Below the pieces are notes generated by a model. That model had not been told where the DNA came from. It ran no database searches and saw nothing but the letters and a program-made list of their open reading frames with translations. A stretch of 64,000 nt of DNA, from positions 51,851 to 115,850 of the forward strand of contig JAFXOX010000034.1 in assembly GCA_017528345.1 (NCBI GenBank). Direction: 5' to 3'. The DNA is from Desulfovibrio sp. (GTDB lineage Bacteria; Desulfobacterota; Desulfovibrionia; Desulfovibrionales; Desulfovibrionaceae). Within the stretch, counting starts at the first letter, position 1; each line of letters starts with the position of its first letter. Shown here piece after piece: positions 7,936 to 16,572 of this stretch. A program made the translations under genes and the position numbers.

Positions 7936-8790
7936 TCACCAGCCTCCAGAAGACCCGCCTCCACCGGAGCTGCCGCCACCGAATCCTCCACCCCCCCTGC
8001 TTCGTGAACCACGATATCCTGAACCACGATGTCTTCTTCCAAAATTTCTATAACTATCTTTAATATTCAAACTACCAAAATGTCCAAATGAAATAATATA
8101 AAAAAGCATATTAAAAATGAAACATACAGTACAAATGAATAATTCTACTGCGGGTGACAACACGAAATAGTATAGGGCCATCATTACTAGGACAAGCGCT
8201 ATAAAAATCGCGAAATATAAGCAATCCTCTAGAGTCCACTCTTCGTCCGAGCCATTTGTCATTTTTAAGGATTCCGGTGGCGATTCTCCATACTCAACAT
8301 AAATTTTGCTCGCCAATTTTTGGTAGGCCGCGAGTATGCCCGCAGAATAGTCGCCAGCCTTAAACATCGGTCTCATAGCATCAAGCACTTCACCTGCATA
8401 CCCGTCGGTGATGGCCCCTTCGAGTCCGTATCCGACCTCTATCCGGAACTTGCGGTCGTCCTTAGCGATGAGAAGCAGGACGCCATTGTTCTTTGCGGCG
8501 TCGCCGATGCCCCATGAACGGAACAGCGTGTTCGAGTAACTCTCAATGTCCGCGCCATCAAGCGTATTTACCGAGACCACGACAAGCTGCGCCCCGAACC
8601 GTTTGTCCAGGTCATTCCCGATGTCAAGAATTTGCTGCCGATCCCCGGTATTCACCAACTGCACATAATCCGCAAGGTAAATATCGGCAGTAGGCGGCGA
8701 GGGTATGCCGACTGCCACGGCCATGCTCCGGCCTGCCAGAAGCAGGACGGCAAGCAGGCAAAACTGAATGAACGGCCCGACCCGTCTCAA
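7936..8790 (-). CDS. TPM-domain membrane protein (YgcG/Psb32 type)
   Basis: 284 residues. It has an N-terminal signal sequence, then a TPM domain at ~30-180 containing VNTGDRQQILDIGNDLDKRF, SWGIGDAAKNNGVLLLIAKDD and RIEVGYGLEGAITD. Next come a hydrophobic region at ~195-245 (two membrane segments) and a Gly/Ser/Arg-rich tail ending GGGSSGGGGSSGGW, a hallmark of the family. TPM proteins often sit beside lemA, as here: the lemA stop overlaps this start by 4 bp (ATGA). Role probably in envelope quality control or stress; no specific reaction is established. Confidence 0.9.
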   Translation of the reverse strand: MRRVGPFIQFCLLAVLLLAGRSMAVAVGIPSPPTADIYLADYVQLVNTGDRQQILDIGNDLDKRFGAQLVVVSVNTLDGADIESYSNTLFRSWGIGDAAKNNGVLLLIAKDDRKFRIEVGYGLEGAITDGYAGEVLDAMRPMFKAGDYSAGILAAYQKLASKIYVEYGESPPESLKMTNGSDEEWTLEDCLYFAIFIALVLVMMALYYFVLSPAVELFICTVCFIFNMLFYIISFGHFGSLNIKDSYRNFGRRHRGSGYRGSRSRGGGGFGGGSSGGGGSSGGW

Positions 8791-9341
8791 AAAGTCACCT
8801 CCGGTACATGGTGCGCCGATTCTTCAGCGACGAACTGAGTCATGCTCCGGTAGCCCATCACGCGGGCGACAATGTTGCCCGGAAATGTTCCGATGGCGGT
8901 ATTGTAGTTGAGAATTGCCTCGTTATAATCGCGCCGGGCGACGGCTATGCGGTTTTCCGATCCTGAAATCTCCCGCATGAGTTCCGTGAAATGGGCGTCC
9001 GCCTTCAGCGAAGGATAGTTCTCCGCCACGGCGATTAGCCGCCCCAGTGCCCCCGTGAGCTGCCCATTCGCAGCCGCAATTTCCTCTGCGGAATGCGCTC
9101 CGACGATGCGCGCCCGGGCCGATGTCACCTCGTTCAAGACCTTTTCTTCGTGCCGCATATATCCCTTGACCGTAGAGATAAGATTTGGAATCAAATCGGC
9201 GCGCCGCTGAACCTGATTCTCAATCTGCCCGTACTGCGCGTCAATCGCGATTCTAGCGCTCATGACAGAATTGTATGTGGCAATCGCTCCCAGCAACAGG
9301 ACTGCTGAAACGGCAACTGCCGCAATCGTACCTTTCTTCAT
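8787..9341 (-). CDS. lemA: LemA family protein
   Basis: 184 residues from the ATG at 9341, which has AAGGGGAG upstream; an earlier in-frame ATG at 9383 would add 14 polar residues before the membrane segment and is less likely. A single N-terminal membrane helix (TIAAVAVSAVLLLGAIA) is followed by a cytoplasmic or periplasmic helical bundle with YNSVMSARIAIDAQYGQIENQ, RRADLIPNLI and the C-terminal FPGNIVARVMGY that marks LemA. Translationally coupled to the TPM gene. The pair is a common conserved operon of uncertain envelope function. Confidence 0.92.
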   Translation of the reverse strand: MKKGTIAAVAVSAVLLLGAIATYNSVMSARIAIDAQYGQIENQVQRRADLIPNLISTVKGYMRHEEKVLNEVTSARARIVGAHSAEEIAAANGQLTGALGRLIAVAENYPSLKADAHFTELMREISGSENRIAVARRDYNEAILNYNTAIGTFPGNIVARVMGYRSMTQFVAEESAHHVPEVTF

Positions 9342-9588
9342 GATTCCGGACTCCCCTTGATTACCACGGTCTGACGTTTTCATGACCTGCCCACGCGTTG
9401 CCGTGCAGAATTACCAGACGCCTTGGCCGCGTAGATACTGCGGCCCCGGCTCTGCTGCTGGCGGCTGACGCCATATATCGGTTGCCCACGGCTCGTTGGT
9501 GGCGGGTCGGGGGCGAAAAGAAACTAACGCTATAGGCAGTCGCACACGGGGGCGTTAACCGCGCCGTGCCAGCCGCTATCTACAGTAT

Positions 9589-10041
9589 TTGTCACCTTTA
9601 CTTGAGACATTTAATTCTGTACCAACAAAAGAAAAATCTCTAATTAACTGCAACTTTTTACATTTTAAAATAGAATTTGCTAAAGATACTGTAAAGTGTT
9701 CGTTTTCTTCATTTGCAAAAAGATATTTTCCATATCATCCATCAGCAGTTGCAAAAATTGGTGAAGGATCGTATCAACTCCAAGTACATACACTTAAACA
9801 GCTGAGACAGGGCCATTCAAGCAACTATGGTTCCCAGTATCACACCTTTTCAGCCCAAGTGCAACGTGATTTTTCAGGACTGGGAATGACACGGGTAATG
9901 AGTAATAGAAGCAGAGGGAGCAGGAGTTGCCGTTGGCGTACCAAGACGGAGAAGGAGTTTCAGAAGTACCAGATTGGGCAAATGAAAAATCAGTCCATGC
10001 AAAAAATGTGTGACTACCACTCTTCCTTTCACATTAAGTAG
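9589..10041 (+). CDS. Doubtful 150-codon open frame
   Basis: Open frame with no recognised domain and a basic, Ser/Gln-rich second half. Its first half is AT-rich and its second half ordinary, suggesting a frame that happens to cross remnants. No good ribosome binding site is seen. Listed because it occupies an otherwise empty 700-bp interval; it may be a decayed mobile gene. Confidence 0.2.
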   Translation: MSPLLETFNSVPTKEKSLINCNFLHFKIEFAKDTVKCSFSSFAKRYFPYHPSAVAKIGEGSYQLQVHTLKQLRQGHSSNYGSQYHTFSAQVQRDFSGLGMTRVMSNRSRGSRSCRWRTKTEKEFQKYQIGQMKNQSMQKMCDYHSSFHIK

Positions 10042-10118
10042 AAGCGCTACACACTCGACGTGTGTATCATAACAGCGTTCCCCCCCTTATTGAACGAGCT
10101 GAGGAAAGAATCTGGATT

Positions 10119-10280
10119 GCCAGGCTAAATCCGAACTTTAAGGATGGAAAGCCAAAGAAATTTACGGAGGCCCAGATTGGGCACGCACGTTCATTACTGT
10201 CTCATCACAGCCATACACAAATCTCAAGGCTAACGGGGATAAGCATGAGCACATTACAACGAGCAGAGAAAAAGAAGGCA
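10119..10280 (+). pseudogene. Serine recombinase C-terminal HTH fragment
   Basis: The frame ahead of mucR encodes NPNFKDGKPKKFTEAQIGHARSLL and then HTQISRLTGISMSTLQRAEK. This is the C-terminal DNA-binding helix-turn-helix of Hin/Tn3-type invertases and resolvases (G-R-P-K-x-F followed by an HTH with S-x-S-T-L-x-R). The catalytic domain is missing. The frame continues without a stop into mucR, but mucR has its own ribosome binding site, so the fusion is probably accidental. Confidence 0.5.
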
Positions 10281-10382
10281 ACTACCATAAATTACTTTTC
10301 AAGGTTGACGAAATACCTGTTGATGTATATATGCAAGTTGTGTTCAAACGATTCATGCTTCAACCCTCAGGAGGAAACTCAA

Positions 10383-10874
10383 ATGGCTATTGATAACGAC
10401 GATCTCCAGCTTTTCCAGATCATTTATGCTCAGTACCCTGATAAGCCCATGGAATTCATTCAGGAAGAAGTCCTGAAAGCCAAAATGGCACTGCTTGCCA
10501 ACAGCGAGGTGCTCGCTGCCAAGGCTGAAAACGACAAGAAAGCGGCCGAGGATAATGGTCCTCGCTTTGTTGAACTGAAGAAAAGCGATCTGCTCTATAA
10601 AACACGCAGCGAAATTGACAACGCTATTACTGACGATTCCATTACCTGCTGCATCTGCGGCAGAAAGATGAATTCCTTGGGCGCTCACTTGAAACGTGTA
10701 CATCACGTCAATCCCAAGGATTATAACCGTGTTTGCGGCTATCCTGAAGACACAAATCTCATGAGCAAGAAATGTCTTGTCAAAGCTCGCGCAAATGTGG
10801 AAAAGGCGCTTTCTATGCGTGGGTCTCGCGGAGGTCGCAAGGCGGCTGGACAGGAGCATGTGGTGAGTGAGTAG
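10383..10874 (+). CDS. MucR/Ros family zinc-finger transcriptional regulator
   Basis: 163 residues from the ATG at 10383, which follows CAGGAGGAAACTCAA; an in-frame ORF extends 107 codons further upstream but contains an unrelated recombinase remnant. The C-terminal half carries the Ros/MucR Cys2His2 finger CCICGRKMNSLGAHLKRVHH, then NPKDYNRVCGYPEDTNLMSK, which fits the family closely. The N-terminal ~75 residues are acidic and helical and probably mediate oligomerisation. MucR proteins are H-NS-like or specific regulators of envelope and virulence genes, and Desulfovibrionaceae carry several. A strong terminator follows at 11005. Confidence 0.9.
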   Translation: MAIDNDDLQLFQIIYAQYPDKPMEFIQEEVLKAKMALLANSEVLAAKAENDKKAAEDNGPRFVELKKSDLLYKTRSEIDNAITDDSITCCICGRKMNSLGAHLKRVHHVNPKDYNRVCGYPEDTNLMSKKCLVKARANVEKALSMRGSRGGRKAAGQEHVVSE

Positions 10875-11004
10875 CAGGTGCTCGTCCCTGGACATTTGGC
10901 CAGGGCTATCACGCCAAAAGCACTCATGAAAACCTAACAATCCAAATTCAGCGGTATATCTTTCAAAAAACGGGGACTCTCTCCCTGTAGATTATCAAAG
11001 AATG

Positions 11005-11050
11005 TCAGCCCCAGCAGAGCTATCGGCTCTGCTGGGGCTGATCTTTTTTT
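11005..11050 (+). terminator. Strong rho-independent terminator
   Basis: TCAGCCCCAGCAGAGC-TATC-GGCTCTGCTGGGGCTGA stem followed by TCTTTTTTT. It lies 130 bp downstream of mucR, the likely gene it terminates. Confidence 0.85.
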
Positions 11051-11147
11051 GGGTTCTCTACCATTCAACGCTCAGAGCCACCTTTGCGCTGGCCAAAAGG
11101 CTCATAGCACCATCCCAGAGCGTCTGCATTGACCCTCCTTCAGAGAC

Positions 11148-11440
11148 TCATGAGGGGCAGCCGAACTTGTTACAGGCAATCTCGGGGAGTTGCTCATAGA
11201 TCACCATAACATCATAAGTCTGGATCTCATGGGCGAGGGCAAAAGGTAGCACTGGTCTGCACTGATCTTTGTCGCCTGGGCAGATCGGGCATCTGTAGGC
11301 TTGTGGGAGAGAAATGCTCAATGAAGTATCCGGGAACCTACGCAAGCTTCCTCACGAGCGTTTCGCCTGTCTGATAAGGTGTTTTCCGCAAGCACAGGTT
11401 TCGTCAGAAACAACATCGATCTCTCTAGCATCATCAGAGG
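11148..11440 (-). pseudogene. IS66 TnpC fragment
   Basis: A minus-strand frame reads YRCPICPGDKDQCRPVLPFA and then EQLPEIACNKFGCPS, matching YRCPNCSGDEDQCRSALPAA and LLAQIAYNKFGCGLP of the larger IS66 transposase at 51517. The DNA around 11345-11440 also resembles 52640-52740 (shared CTCACGAGCGTTTCGCCTGTC). Only the zinc-binding/linker part is kept, and the frame is broken. Confidence 0.7.
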
Positions 11441-11635
11441 AGTGATCAATCACAAAAACTTGCTCTTGGCAATTCTTTTTTGAGCCCCCCGCAGCTGTCT
11501 TTGCTCAGGCAGCACACTCATGTGTAAGGATGAGACCAACAAAACGCCTCAAAAAAAGCAATATCGCCCCTATGGGTGATAACCCTCTTTTGCCAGATAT
11601 TATATAGATGTTTCCCGCAAACCGGAGATATCCTC

Positions 11636-12214
11636 ATGAAAAAACTGCTTGTCGCTCTTATGGCGCTCTGCGCATGGACGGCAACTATGTCACAGAAAGC
11701 GTTCGGAAATACCTCAGCTTTACTTTGGACAAACATCAGAGCGTCAAGAGGGAATTCATCTCTTGCCATGCCGACGACACAAGATATCCCCTTGAGGGAG
11801 CAACTTCGTGTTTTGCGCGAATTTCGGTCTCGCAAAATAAACGCGGAACTGTGCTTGGAAGAAAAAACAGACTATCGAGCAATCTCCAGTAAAATCGATA
11901 TTTTTCGCAACTCCACAACGGCCCCCTTTGCCCTTGCACTTTCAGACAGAACCTATAGCGCCATGCTCAAAAGCTCTCCCGAGTTCCGTCAAGCAGAAAA
12001 CGTCCTGGCTGATGTCTGGAAGCGCGCCCGTCTGAAGCTCAAAGGCTCAGAGGGCATGGCCTGGCGTGAATTGCGCGACAGCCAGCGTGACTGGATTGCC
12101 TCAGGCCGCGACGAAAAAGCACGCCTCTATATTGAACAGGGCATGCGTCAGGATGAAGCCTATGCCAAGGTGACGCAGGAGCGTGCCGCCTATCTTGAAC
12201 GTTTCACACAGTAG
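11636..12214 (+). CDS. Chimeric secreted protein with LprI-like (DUF1311) C-terminal domain
   Basis: 192 residues from ATG 11636 (leader GGAGATATCCTC). Codons 1-6 (MKKLLV) and the leader match the secreted-protein gene at 3410. About 240 bp present there are then missing, and the next ~130 bp match codons ~84-130 of that gene but are read in a different frame (the paralogous frame would give YGALRMDGNYVTESVRKYLS). The frameshifted product still begins with a usable hydrophobic signal (LLVALMALCAW). Residues ~80-192 form an LprI/DUF1311-type domain (RLKLKGSEGMAWRELRDSQRDWI), which in relatives is a periplasmic, sometimes lysozyme-inhibiting, module. The gene ends 14 bp before the sulfatase gene, so the two are probably cotranscribed. 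Confidence 0.65.
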   Translation: MKKLLVALMALCAWTATMSQKAFGNTSALLWTNIRASRGNSSLAMPTTQDIPLREQLRVLREFRSRKINAELCLEEKTDYRAISSKIDIFRNSTTAPFALALSDRTYSAMLKSSPEFRQAENVLADVWKRARLKLKGSEGMAWRELRDSQRDWIASGRDEKARLYIEQGMRQDEAYAKVTQERAAYLERFTQ

Positions 12215-12228
12215 CTCAGGGTAAAAAA

Positions 12229-14190
12229 ATGCACAAAGTCCTCGTAACACTCTTTCTGCTTGCTATGCTCTTTCCACTAACGGCAAATGCCCAAGAATCT
12301 GGAAAACCTGCCACACAAGCAACGCGTGCCATGCAGACACAGGTGCTGCAAAGCCTGGATTTCAAAGACATGCGTGACTGGGAAAATGCCAAACGCGGTT
12401 TCATCGCGCCTTTGCCGAACAAGGGCCGAATCGTAAGCCAGCATGGCCAAGCAGCCTGGGATCTTGCGCCCTATGCCTTTTTACGTGGCGATGCCCAAAC
12501 AGCACCAGATACGGTGAATCCCAGCCTTTGGCGACAGTCTCGCCTGGTCATGCTCGATGGACTCTTCAAAGTCTGTGATCGTATTTATCAGGTACGCAAT
12601 GCCGACATCTCCAATATGACCATCATCGAAGGTGACACGGGGCTGATAATCGTCGACCCCCTGGTTTCCGCAGAAAACGCCAAGGCCGCTCTTGACCTCT
12701 ACTATGCCCACAGGCCCCACAAGCCAGTGCACACCGTCATCTACTCCCACAGCCATGTGGACCATTACGGAGGCGTTGAGGGTGTCATACGCCAGGAGGA
12801 TGTCAAAACAGGTAAGGTTCGCATCCTTGCTCCCGAAGGCTTCATGGAAGCAGCCGTTGCCGAAAACGTCATGGCCGGCACAGCTATGGGCCGCCGTGCC
12901 ATGTACATGTACGGCACAACACTTCCCCCTTCAACCACAGGCCATGTGGGTACAGGCCTTGGTCTGAAGAACTCCCAAGGCACACGCTCTCTCATTGCCC
13001 CCACCCAGCTCATCACCCACGACGGCGAAACCGTTACGCTTGACGGGCTGACCTTCACGTTCCTGATTGCCAAAGACACCGAGGCTCCGGCAGAAATGCA
13101 CTGGTATATCTCGGAGCTTAACGCCTTAACAGCTGCCGAAAACTGTGTGCATACCATGCACAATCTCTACACCCTGCGCGGTGCCAAAACACGTGATCCT
13201 CTCAAGTGGGCGCGTGCCCTGGAAGAAACAGCTCGTCGTTTTGGTAGCACGGCACAGGTGATGTATGGCATGCATCACTGGCCTGTGTGGGGAAGCGAAA
13301 ACATCAATGCGTTTTTAACGCGCACAAGCGACCTCTATCGCTATATTCATGATCAGACACTGCACCTGGCCAATAAGGGCCTGACCATGAACGAAATCGC
13401 TGAAACGCTGCAACTGCCCCCGGAGCTTTCACAAACCTTCTCCCTGCGCGGCTATTACGGCAGCCTGAACCACAATATCAAGGCCGTCTACAATCTCTAC
13501 CTTGGCTGGTATGACGCCAATCCCGCCCATCTCCACCAGCTTCCCCCGGAAGCCGCAGCTAAAAAATATCTGGCCTATATGGGCGGCTCTCAAGCCATTC
13601 TGGCCCGTGCCAAAGAAGACTTTGCCAAAGGCGAATACCGCTGGGTGGCCCAGGTGCTCGACCATGTGGTCTTTGCCGAACCGGACAACCACGAGGCACG
13701 AGAACTTGAAGCCGATGCCCTGGAACAGCTTGGCTATCAGGCAGAAAGCGGTCCCTGGCGCAATGCCTACCTCACAGGAGCCAAAGAACTGCGCAGTGGC
13801 ACCCCCAAACTTATGGCGGCACAGAAAAGCGGCAACCGCCAGGCCCAATCTCTGCCGCCAGCGCTCTACTTTGCCAATCTTGGCATTCGCCTGGATGGCC
13901 TGCGCGCACAGGGCAAAAACCTGAGTCTGCACATTGCTCTCAAAGATCTCGGGCAGAACTGGCTGCTTGAACTGCGCAACGCTGTGCTCCATGCCTCACA
14001 AGTCAAGGGCACAAACGCAAAACTCAGCCTTTCAGGCACAATGGCCGATGTAACGGCCCTCTTTGAGGGTCACCTCAGTATTGAAGAAGCCCGCAAGCGC
14101 GGCATGCTTACGGGTGACGCAGTTCCCCTTGAGCAACTGCTTAGCCTGCTCGATACCTTTAGCCCAGATTTTGCCATTATTGAGCCCTAA
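12229..14190 (+). CDS. Secreted alkyl sulfatase of the metallo-beta-lactamase fold (BDS1/SdsA1 family)
   Basis: 653 residues with signal peptide (cleavage after TANA). It hydrolyses alkyl sulfate esters to alcohol and sulfate in the periplasm. The metallo-beta-lactamase domain carries HSHVDHYGG at residues 174-182 (zinc ligands H174, H176, D178, H179), the second-metal region AAENCVHTMHN at ~303 and the later ligand in YGMHHWPVWG at ~345. The middle ~375-520 is the alkylsulfatase dimerisation domain and the last ~125 residues are the SCP2-like substrate-binding domain. Length and order match the family. In a sulfate reducer the released sulfate could feed respiration (inference). Its 3' end has been copied into the following 270 bp. 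Confidence 0.92.
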   Translation: MHKVLVTLFLLAMLFPLTANAQESGKPATQATRAMQTQVLQSLDFKDMRDWENAKRGFIAPLPNKGRIVSQHGQAAWDLAPYAFLRGDAQTAPDTVNPSLWRQSRLVMLDGLFKVCDRIYQVRNADISNMTIIEGDTGLIIVDPLVSAENAKAALDLYYAHRPHKPVHTVIYSHSHVDHYGGVEGVIRQEDVKTGKVRILAPEGFMEAAVAENVMAGTAMGRRAMYMYGTTLPPSTTGHVGTGLGLKNSQGTRSLIAPTQLITHDGETVTLDGLTFTFLIAKDTEAPAEMHWYISELNALTAAENCVHTMHNLYTLRGAKTRDPLKWARALEETARRFGSTAQVMYGMHHWPVWGSENINAFLTRTSDLYRYIHDQTLHLANKGLTMNEIAETLQLPPELSQTFSLRGYYGSLNHNIKAVYNLYLGWYDANPAHLHQLPPEAAAKKYLAYMGGSQAILARAKEDFAKGEYRWVAQVLDHVVFAEPDNHEARELEADALEQLGYQAESGPWRNAYLTGAKELRSGTPKLMAAQKSGNRQAQSLPPALYFANLGIRLDGLRAQGKNLSLHIALKDLGQNWLLELRNAVLHASQVKGTNAKLSLSGTMADVTALFEGHLSIEEARKRGMLTGDAVPLEQLLSLLDTFSPDFAIIEP

Positions 14191-14459
14191 CAGGCAACCA
14201 ATCCTTGTGAGGAAGCGATACTCCGGATTTTCGTGACAGAACTTGCTTGCACGATGCTCGCTCTCAAAGGTATATTTGTCTGCAATGTTTGGAATACTTT
14301 TGATTTCTGCATTGTGGCTATTTCCTTTGTGCCGGCCGTGGGATGCTTACGGGTGACGCAGTTCCCCTTGAGCAGCTGCTTAGCCTGCTTGACACCTTTA
14401 GCCCAGATTTTGCCGTTATTGAGCCCTAATAGACAACCAATCCTTGTGAGGAAGCGATA
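14191..14459 (+). repeat. Rearranged tandem-duplication scar between sulfatase and channel genes
   Basis: Two blocks are visible. 14225-14345 copies 14614-14734 of the channel gene (second membrane segment region). 14343-14459 copies 14104-14220, the last 29 sulfatase codons plus the intergenic leader with TGTGAGGAAGCGATA. The two abut, so a unit spanning the gene junction was duplicated in tandem and the upstream copy then lost about 150 bp. The scar contains a junk frame of 75 codons, not expected to be functional. It also supplies the channel gene with its present ribosome binding site. Confidence 0.85.
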
Positions 14460-15251
14460 GTGTCGTACTTCGATTTCATTCTGAAACCCGGTGTCCAGAA
14501 GTTCATCCTTATTGTCATTGTCGTGAATGCCCTGACCCTTGGCCTTGAAACAAACCAAACCATTGTACAGGCCACAGGCCCGCTTCTGCACATCGCCGAT
14601 CAAATTGCTCTGTGGATTTTCGTGGTGGAACTTGCCTGCAAGATGCTCGCTCTCAAGGGTAAATTTGTCCGCGATGCCTGGAATATCTTCGATTTCTGCA
14701 TTGTGGCTATTTCCTTTGTGCCGGCTGTGGGATGGCTGACGGTATTGCGCTCCATGCGGGTTTTGCGAGTGCTGCGACTGATTTCTGGCATCCCAAGACT
14801 GCGCGTTATCGTCCAGTCTCTTTTGCTTTCTCTGCCAAGCATCGGCTGGATTACCCTACTGATGGTTGTGCTCTTCTACACATTCGCGGTCATGGCAACC
14901 AAGCTTTTTGGCGCGGCTTTCCCCGAATGGTTCGGTTCCCTCGGAGCCACTTTCTTCACGCTCTTCCAAGTAATGACGCTGGAAAGCTGGGCCATGGGCA
15001 TTGCCAGGCCCGTCATGGAAACCTTCCCCTATGCCTATCTTTTCTTCATTCCCTTTGTGCTGCTTTCAGCGTTCATCGTACTCAACGTCTTCATCGCCAT
15101 CATCATCGGCGGCATGGACGATGCTCGCAGCCAGCAAAAGCAGGAAGATGACAAAAACATTGAGCATGACCTGCACAGAGAACTGGCTGCGTTGCGCAGT
15201 CAGATCGAAAAAGTGGAAAGCCTTCTCAGTGCACAGACTGCCAAAAAATGA
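14460..15251 (+). CDS. Voltage-gated sodium channel, BacNav/NaChBac type
   Basis: 263 residues starting at GTG 14460 behind GAGGAAG. Six membrane segments are visible. S4 has the regular arginine spacing VLRSMRVLRVLRLISGIPRLR (~residues 96-116). The pore loop TLFQVMTLESWAMG holds the bacterial sodium selectivity filter TLESW. S6 ends IVLNVFIAIIIGGMDDA. The last ~45 residues (EHDLHRELAALRSQIEKVES) form the C-terminal coiled coil that joins four subunits. All features point to a homotetrameric voltage-gated Na+ channel of the inner membrane, length normal for the family. A dead partial copy lies just upstream. Confidence 0.93.
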   Translation: MSYFDFILKPGVQKFILIVIVVNALTLGLETNQTIVQATGPLLHIADQIALWIFVVELACKMLALKGKFVRDAWNIFDFCIVAISFVPAVGWLTVLRSMRVLRVLRLISGIPRLRVIVQSLLLSLPSIGWITLLMVVLFYTFAVMATKLFGAAFPEWFGSLGATFFTLFQVMTLESWAMGIARPVMETFPYAYLFFIPFVLLSAFIVLNVFIAIIIGGMDDARSQQKQEDDKNIEHDLHRELAALRSQIEKVESLLSAQTAKK

Positions 15252-15435
15252 ATACTGCCAGAACATAGCTCTCAAGCATGCTCGAGCCCTTGCTTCCCTA
15301 TTTTCCTTTGCAGACGCAAAATCACAATACCTGCTTTTCCAAAGGTCTGCTCCTTCCTGTAACCAACAGAAACCAACTCAGAAATCATCTCCGGTACACA
15401 TTCGACAATAACGACAATCTGCCAAAGGCCATCAT

Positions 15436-16041
15436 ATGCCAAAAAAAACTTCACCTATCGTGTTTGTGACGCTCGCCCTGCTCCTGCTCCTGCCACTCAA
15501 TACCCGGGCTGAAGGTGACTTTTTCACGGTCAAGAACGCCACCTTTCAGGGCAACAGCACACAGAACTATCCTGTCTTCAGCGCTGGCAATCCCAAGGCT
15601 GCGCCACAAATCAACACCTTCTTTCAAGCGCTTGTCCCCACATTCATTACACAAAAACGCGCTTCCTACCAGGACGATAACATATACGTGAAAAGCGAAT
15701 ACGAAATCACCTATAACGACAACAACTATCTGAGCGTTATATTCACTTTTGAATACGGTCTTGAAGGCTGGCCACAGACCCAAATGTTTGGTTATGTGTT
15801 TGATAGTAAAACAGGAAGACAATTAAGCGTTAAAGACCTTCAAATAACTTCACAAGCAATAAAAAATGAACTAAAAAAAATGTTTAACGCAAAAAATATA
15901 AAAATTTCTAAAGATATAGACCTTACCAAGCAAATCAAGAATTTTTATTATGATAGTAATTTCAATTTACATGTTATTTTTGACAAAGGAAGTATTGCAC
16001 CTGAAGCTTACGGAATTATAGATATAACCATAAATGAATAA
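15436..16041 (+). CDS. Secreted DUF3298/DUF4163-like protein
   Basis: 201 residues. The signal peptide (ALLLLLPLNTRA) is followed by a DUF4163-like N-terminal part with NYPVFSAG and INTFFQALVPTFI, then FTFEYGLEGWPQTQMFGYVFDSKTGRQLSVKDL and a C-terminal strand region FNLHVIFDKGSIAPEAYGIIDI. This is the arrangement seen in RsiV/PdaC-type extracytoplasmic domains, which bind peptidoglycan or lysozyme-like ligands; no anti-sigma anchor is present. Composition shifts sharply to AT-rich from ~15790 to the stop although the reading frame and domain continue. Stands alone, 184 bp after the channel gene. Confidence 0.7.
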   Translation: MPKKTSPIVFVTLALLLLLPLNTRAEGDFFTVKNATFQGNSTQNYPVFSAGNPKAAPQINTFFQALVPTFITQKRASYQDDNIYVKSEYEITYNDNNYLSVIFTFEYGLEGWPQTQMFGYVFDSKTGRQLSVKDLQITSQAIKNELKKMFNAKNIKISKDIDLTKQIKNFYYDSNFNLHVIFDKGSIAPEAYGIIDITINE

Positions 16042-16219
16042 GTCTCAATCTGCCGCATAGAAGACAAAAATCTGATTTTTTTCCTAGAAAAATACGCTAT
16101 ACAACCAGCATTGAGCAGAGCACACATCGAGAACATACGCGTACGTAGACCAAACTCCTTCAGGAGTATATGTTCAAGAAAACTGACATTTGCCCACCCA
16201 CATCATCATTTCCCCAACC

Positions 16220-16501
16220 CCCTCCTCTCGAAAACTCTGAGAAAGGTCCCGCAGAAGTATATGCGATTTGAGCTTCTGATCATGGATAAGTGGTTGTTGA
16301 TCAAATGTGCCCAAGATAAGCAGTTTTTCCACCTTAAGCTCATCCAAAACAGGTCCAATTCCGGCGCTCTCATTTTTGGCTCACAATTGCGCGTTGATGG
16401 CTGGTATGAGCAGCTGGGACGGTGCATCTCCTCCGTTGGCCGACGCCATTATGGATAGAATCATACATCCCTTCCTGTCAGCTCAACATTCAGCCTCATA
16501 A
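16220..16501 (+). pseudogene. IstB (IS21 helper ATPase) C-terminal remnant
   Basis: The first frame gives MRFELLIMDKWLL (Walker B region) and SGALIFGSQLRVDGWYEQLG. After a shift near 16425 the next frame gives PPLADAIMDRIIH, the sensor-like ending of IstB. The N-terminal part with Walker A is missing. The region is followed by an array of 22-bp repeats like those at IS21 ends. Confidence 0.65.
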
Positions 16502-16572
16502 TCTGTCAAAAGACATCTCAATACGCGAAAGCTATGGACCCAAGACATTGAACGAATAGCCCCTCTACTGCG

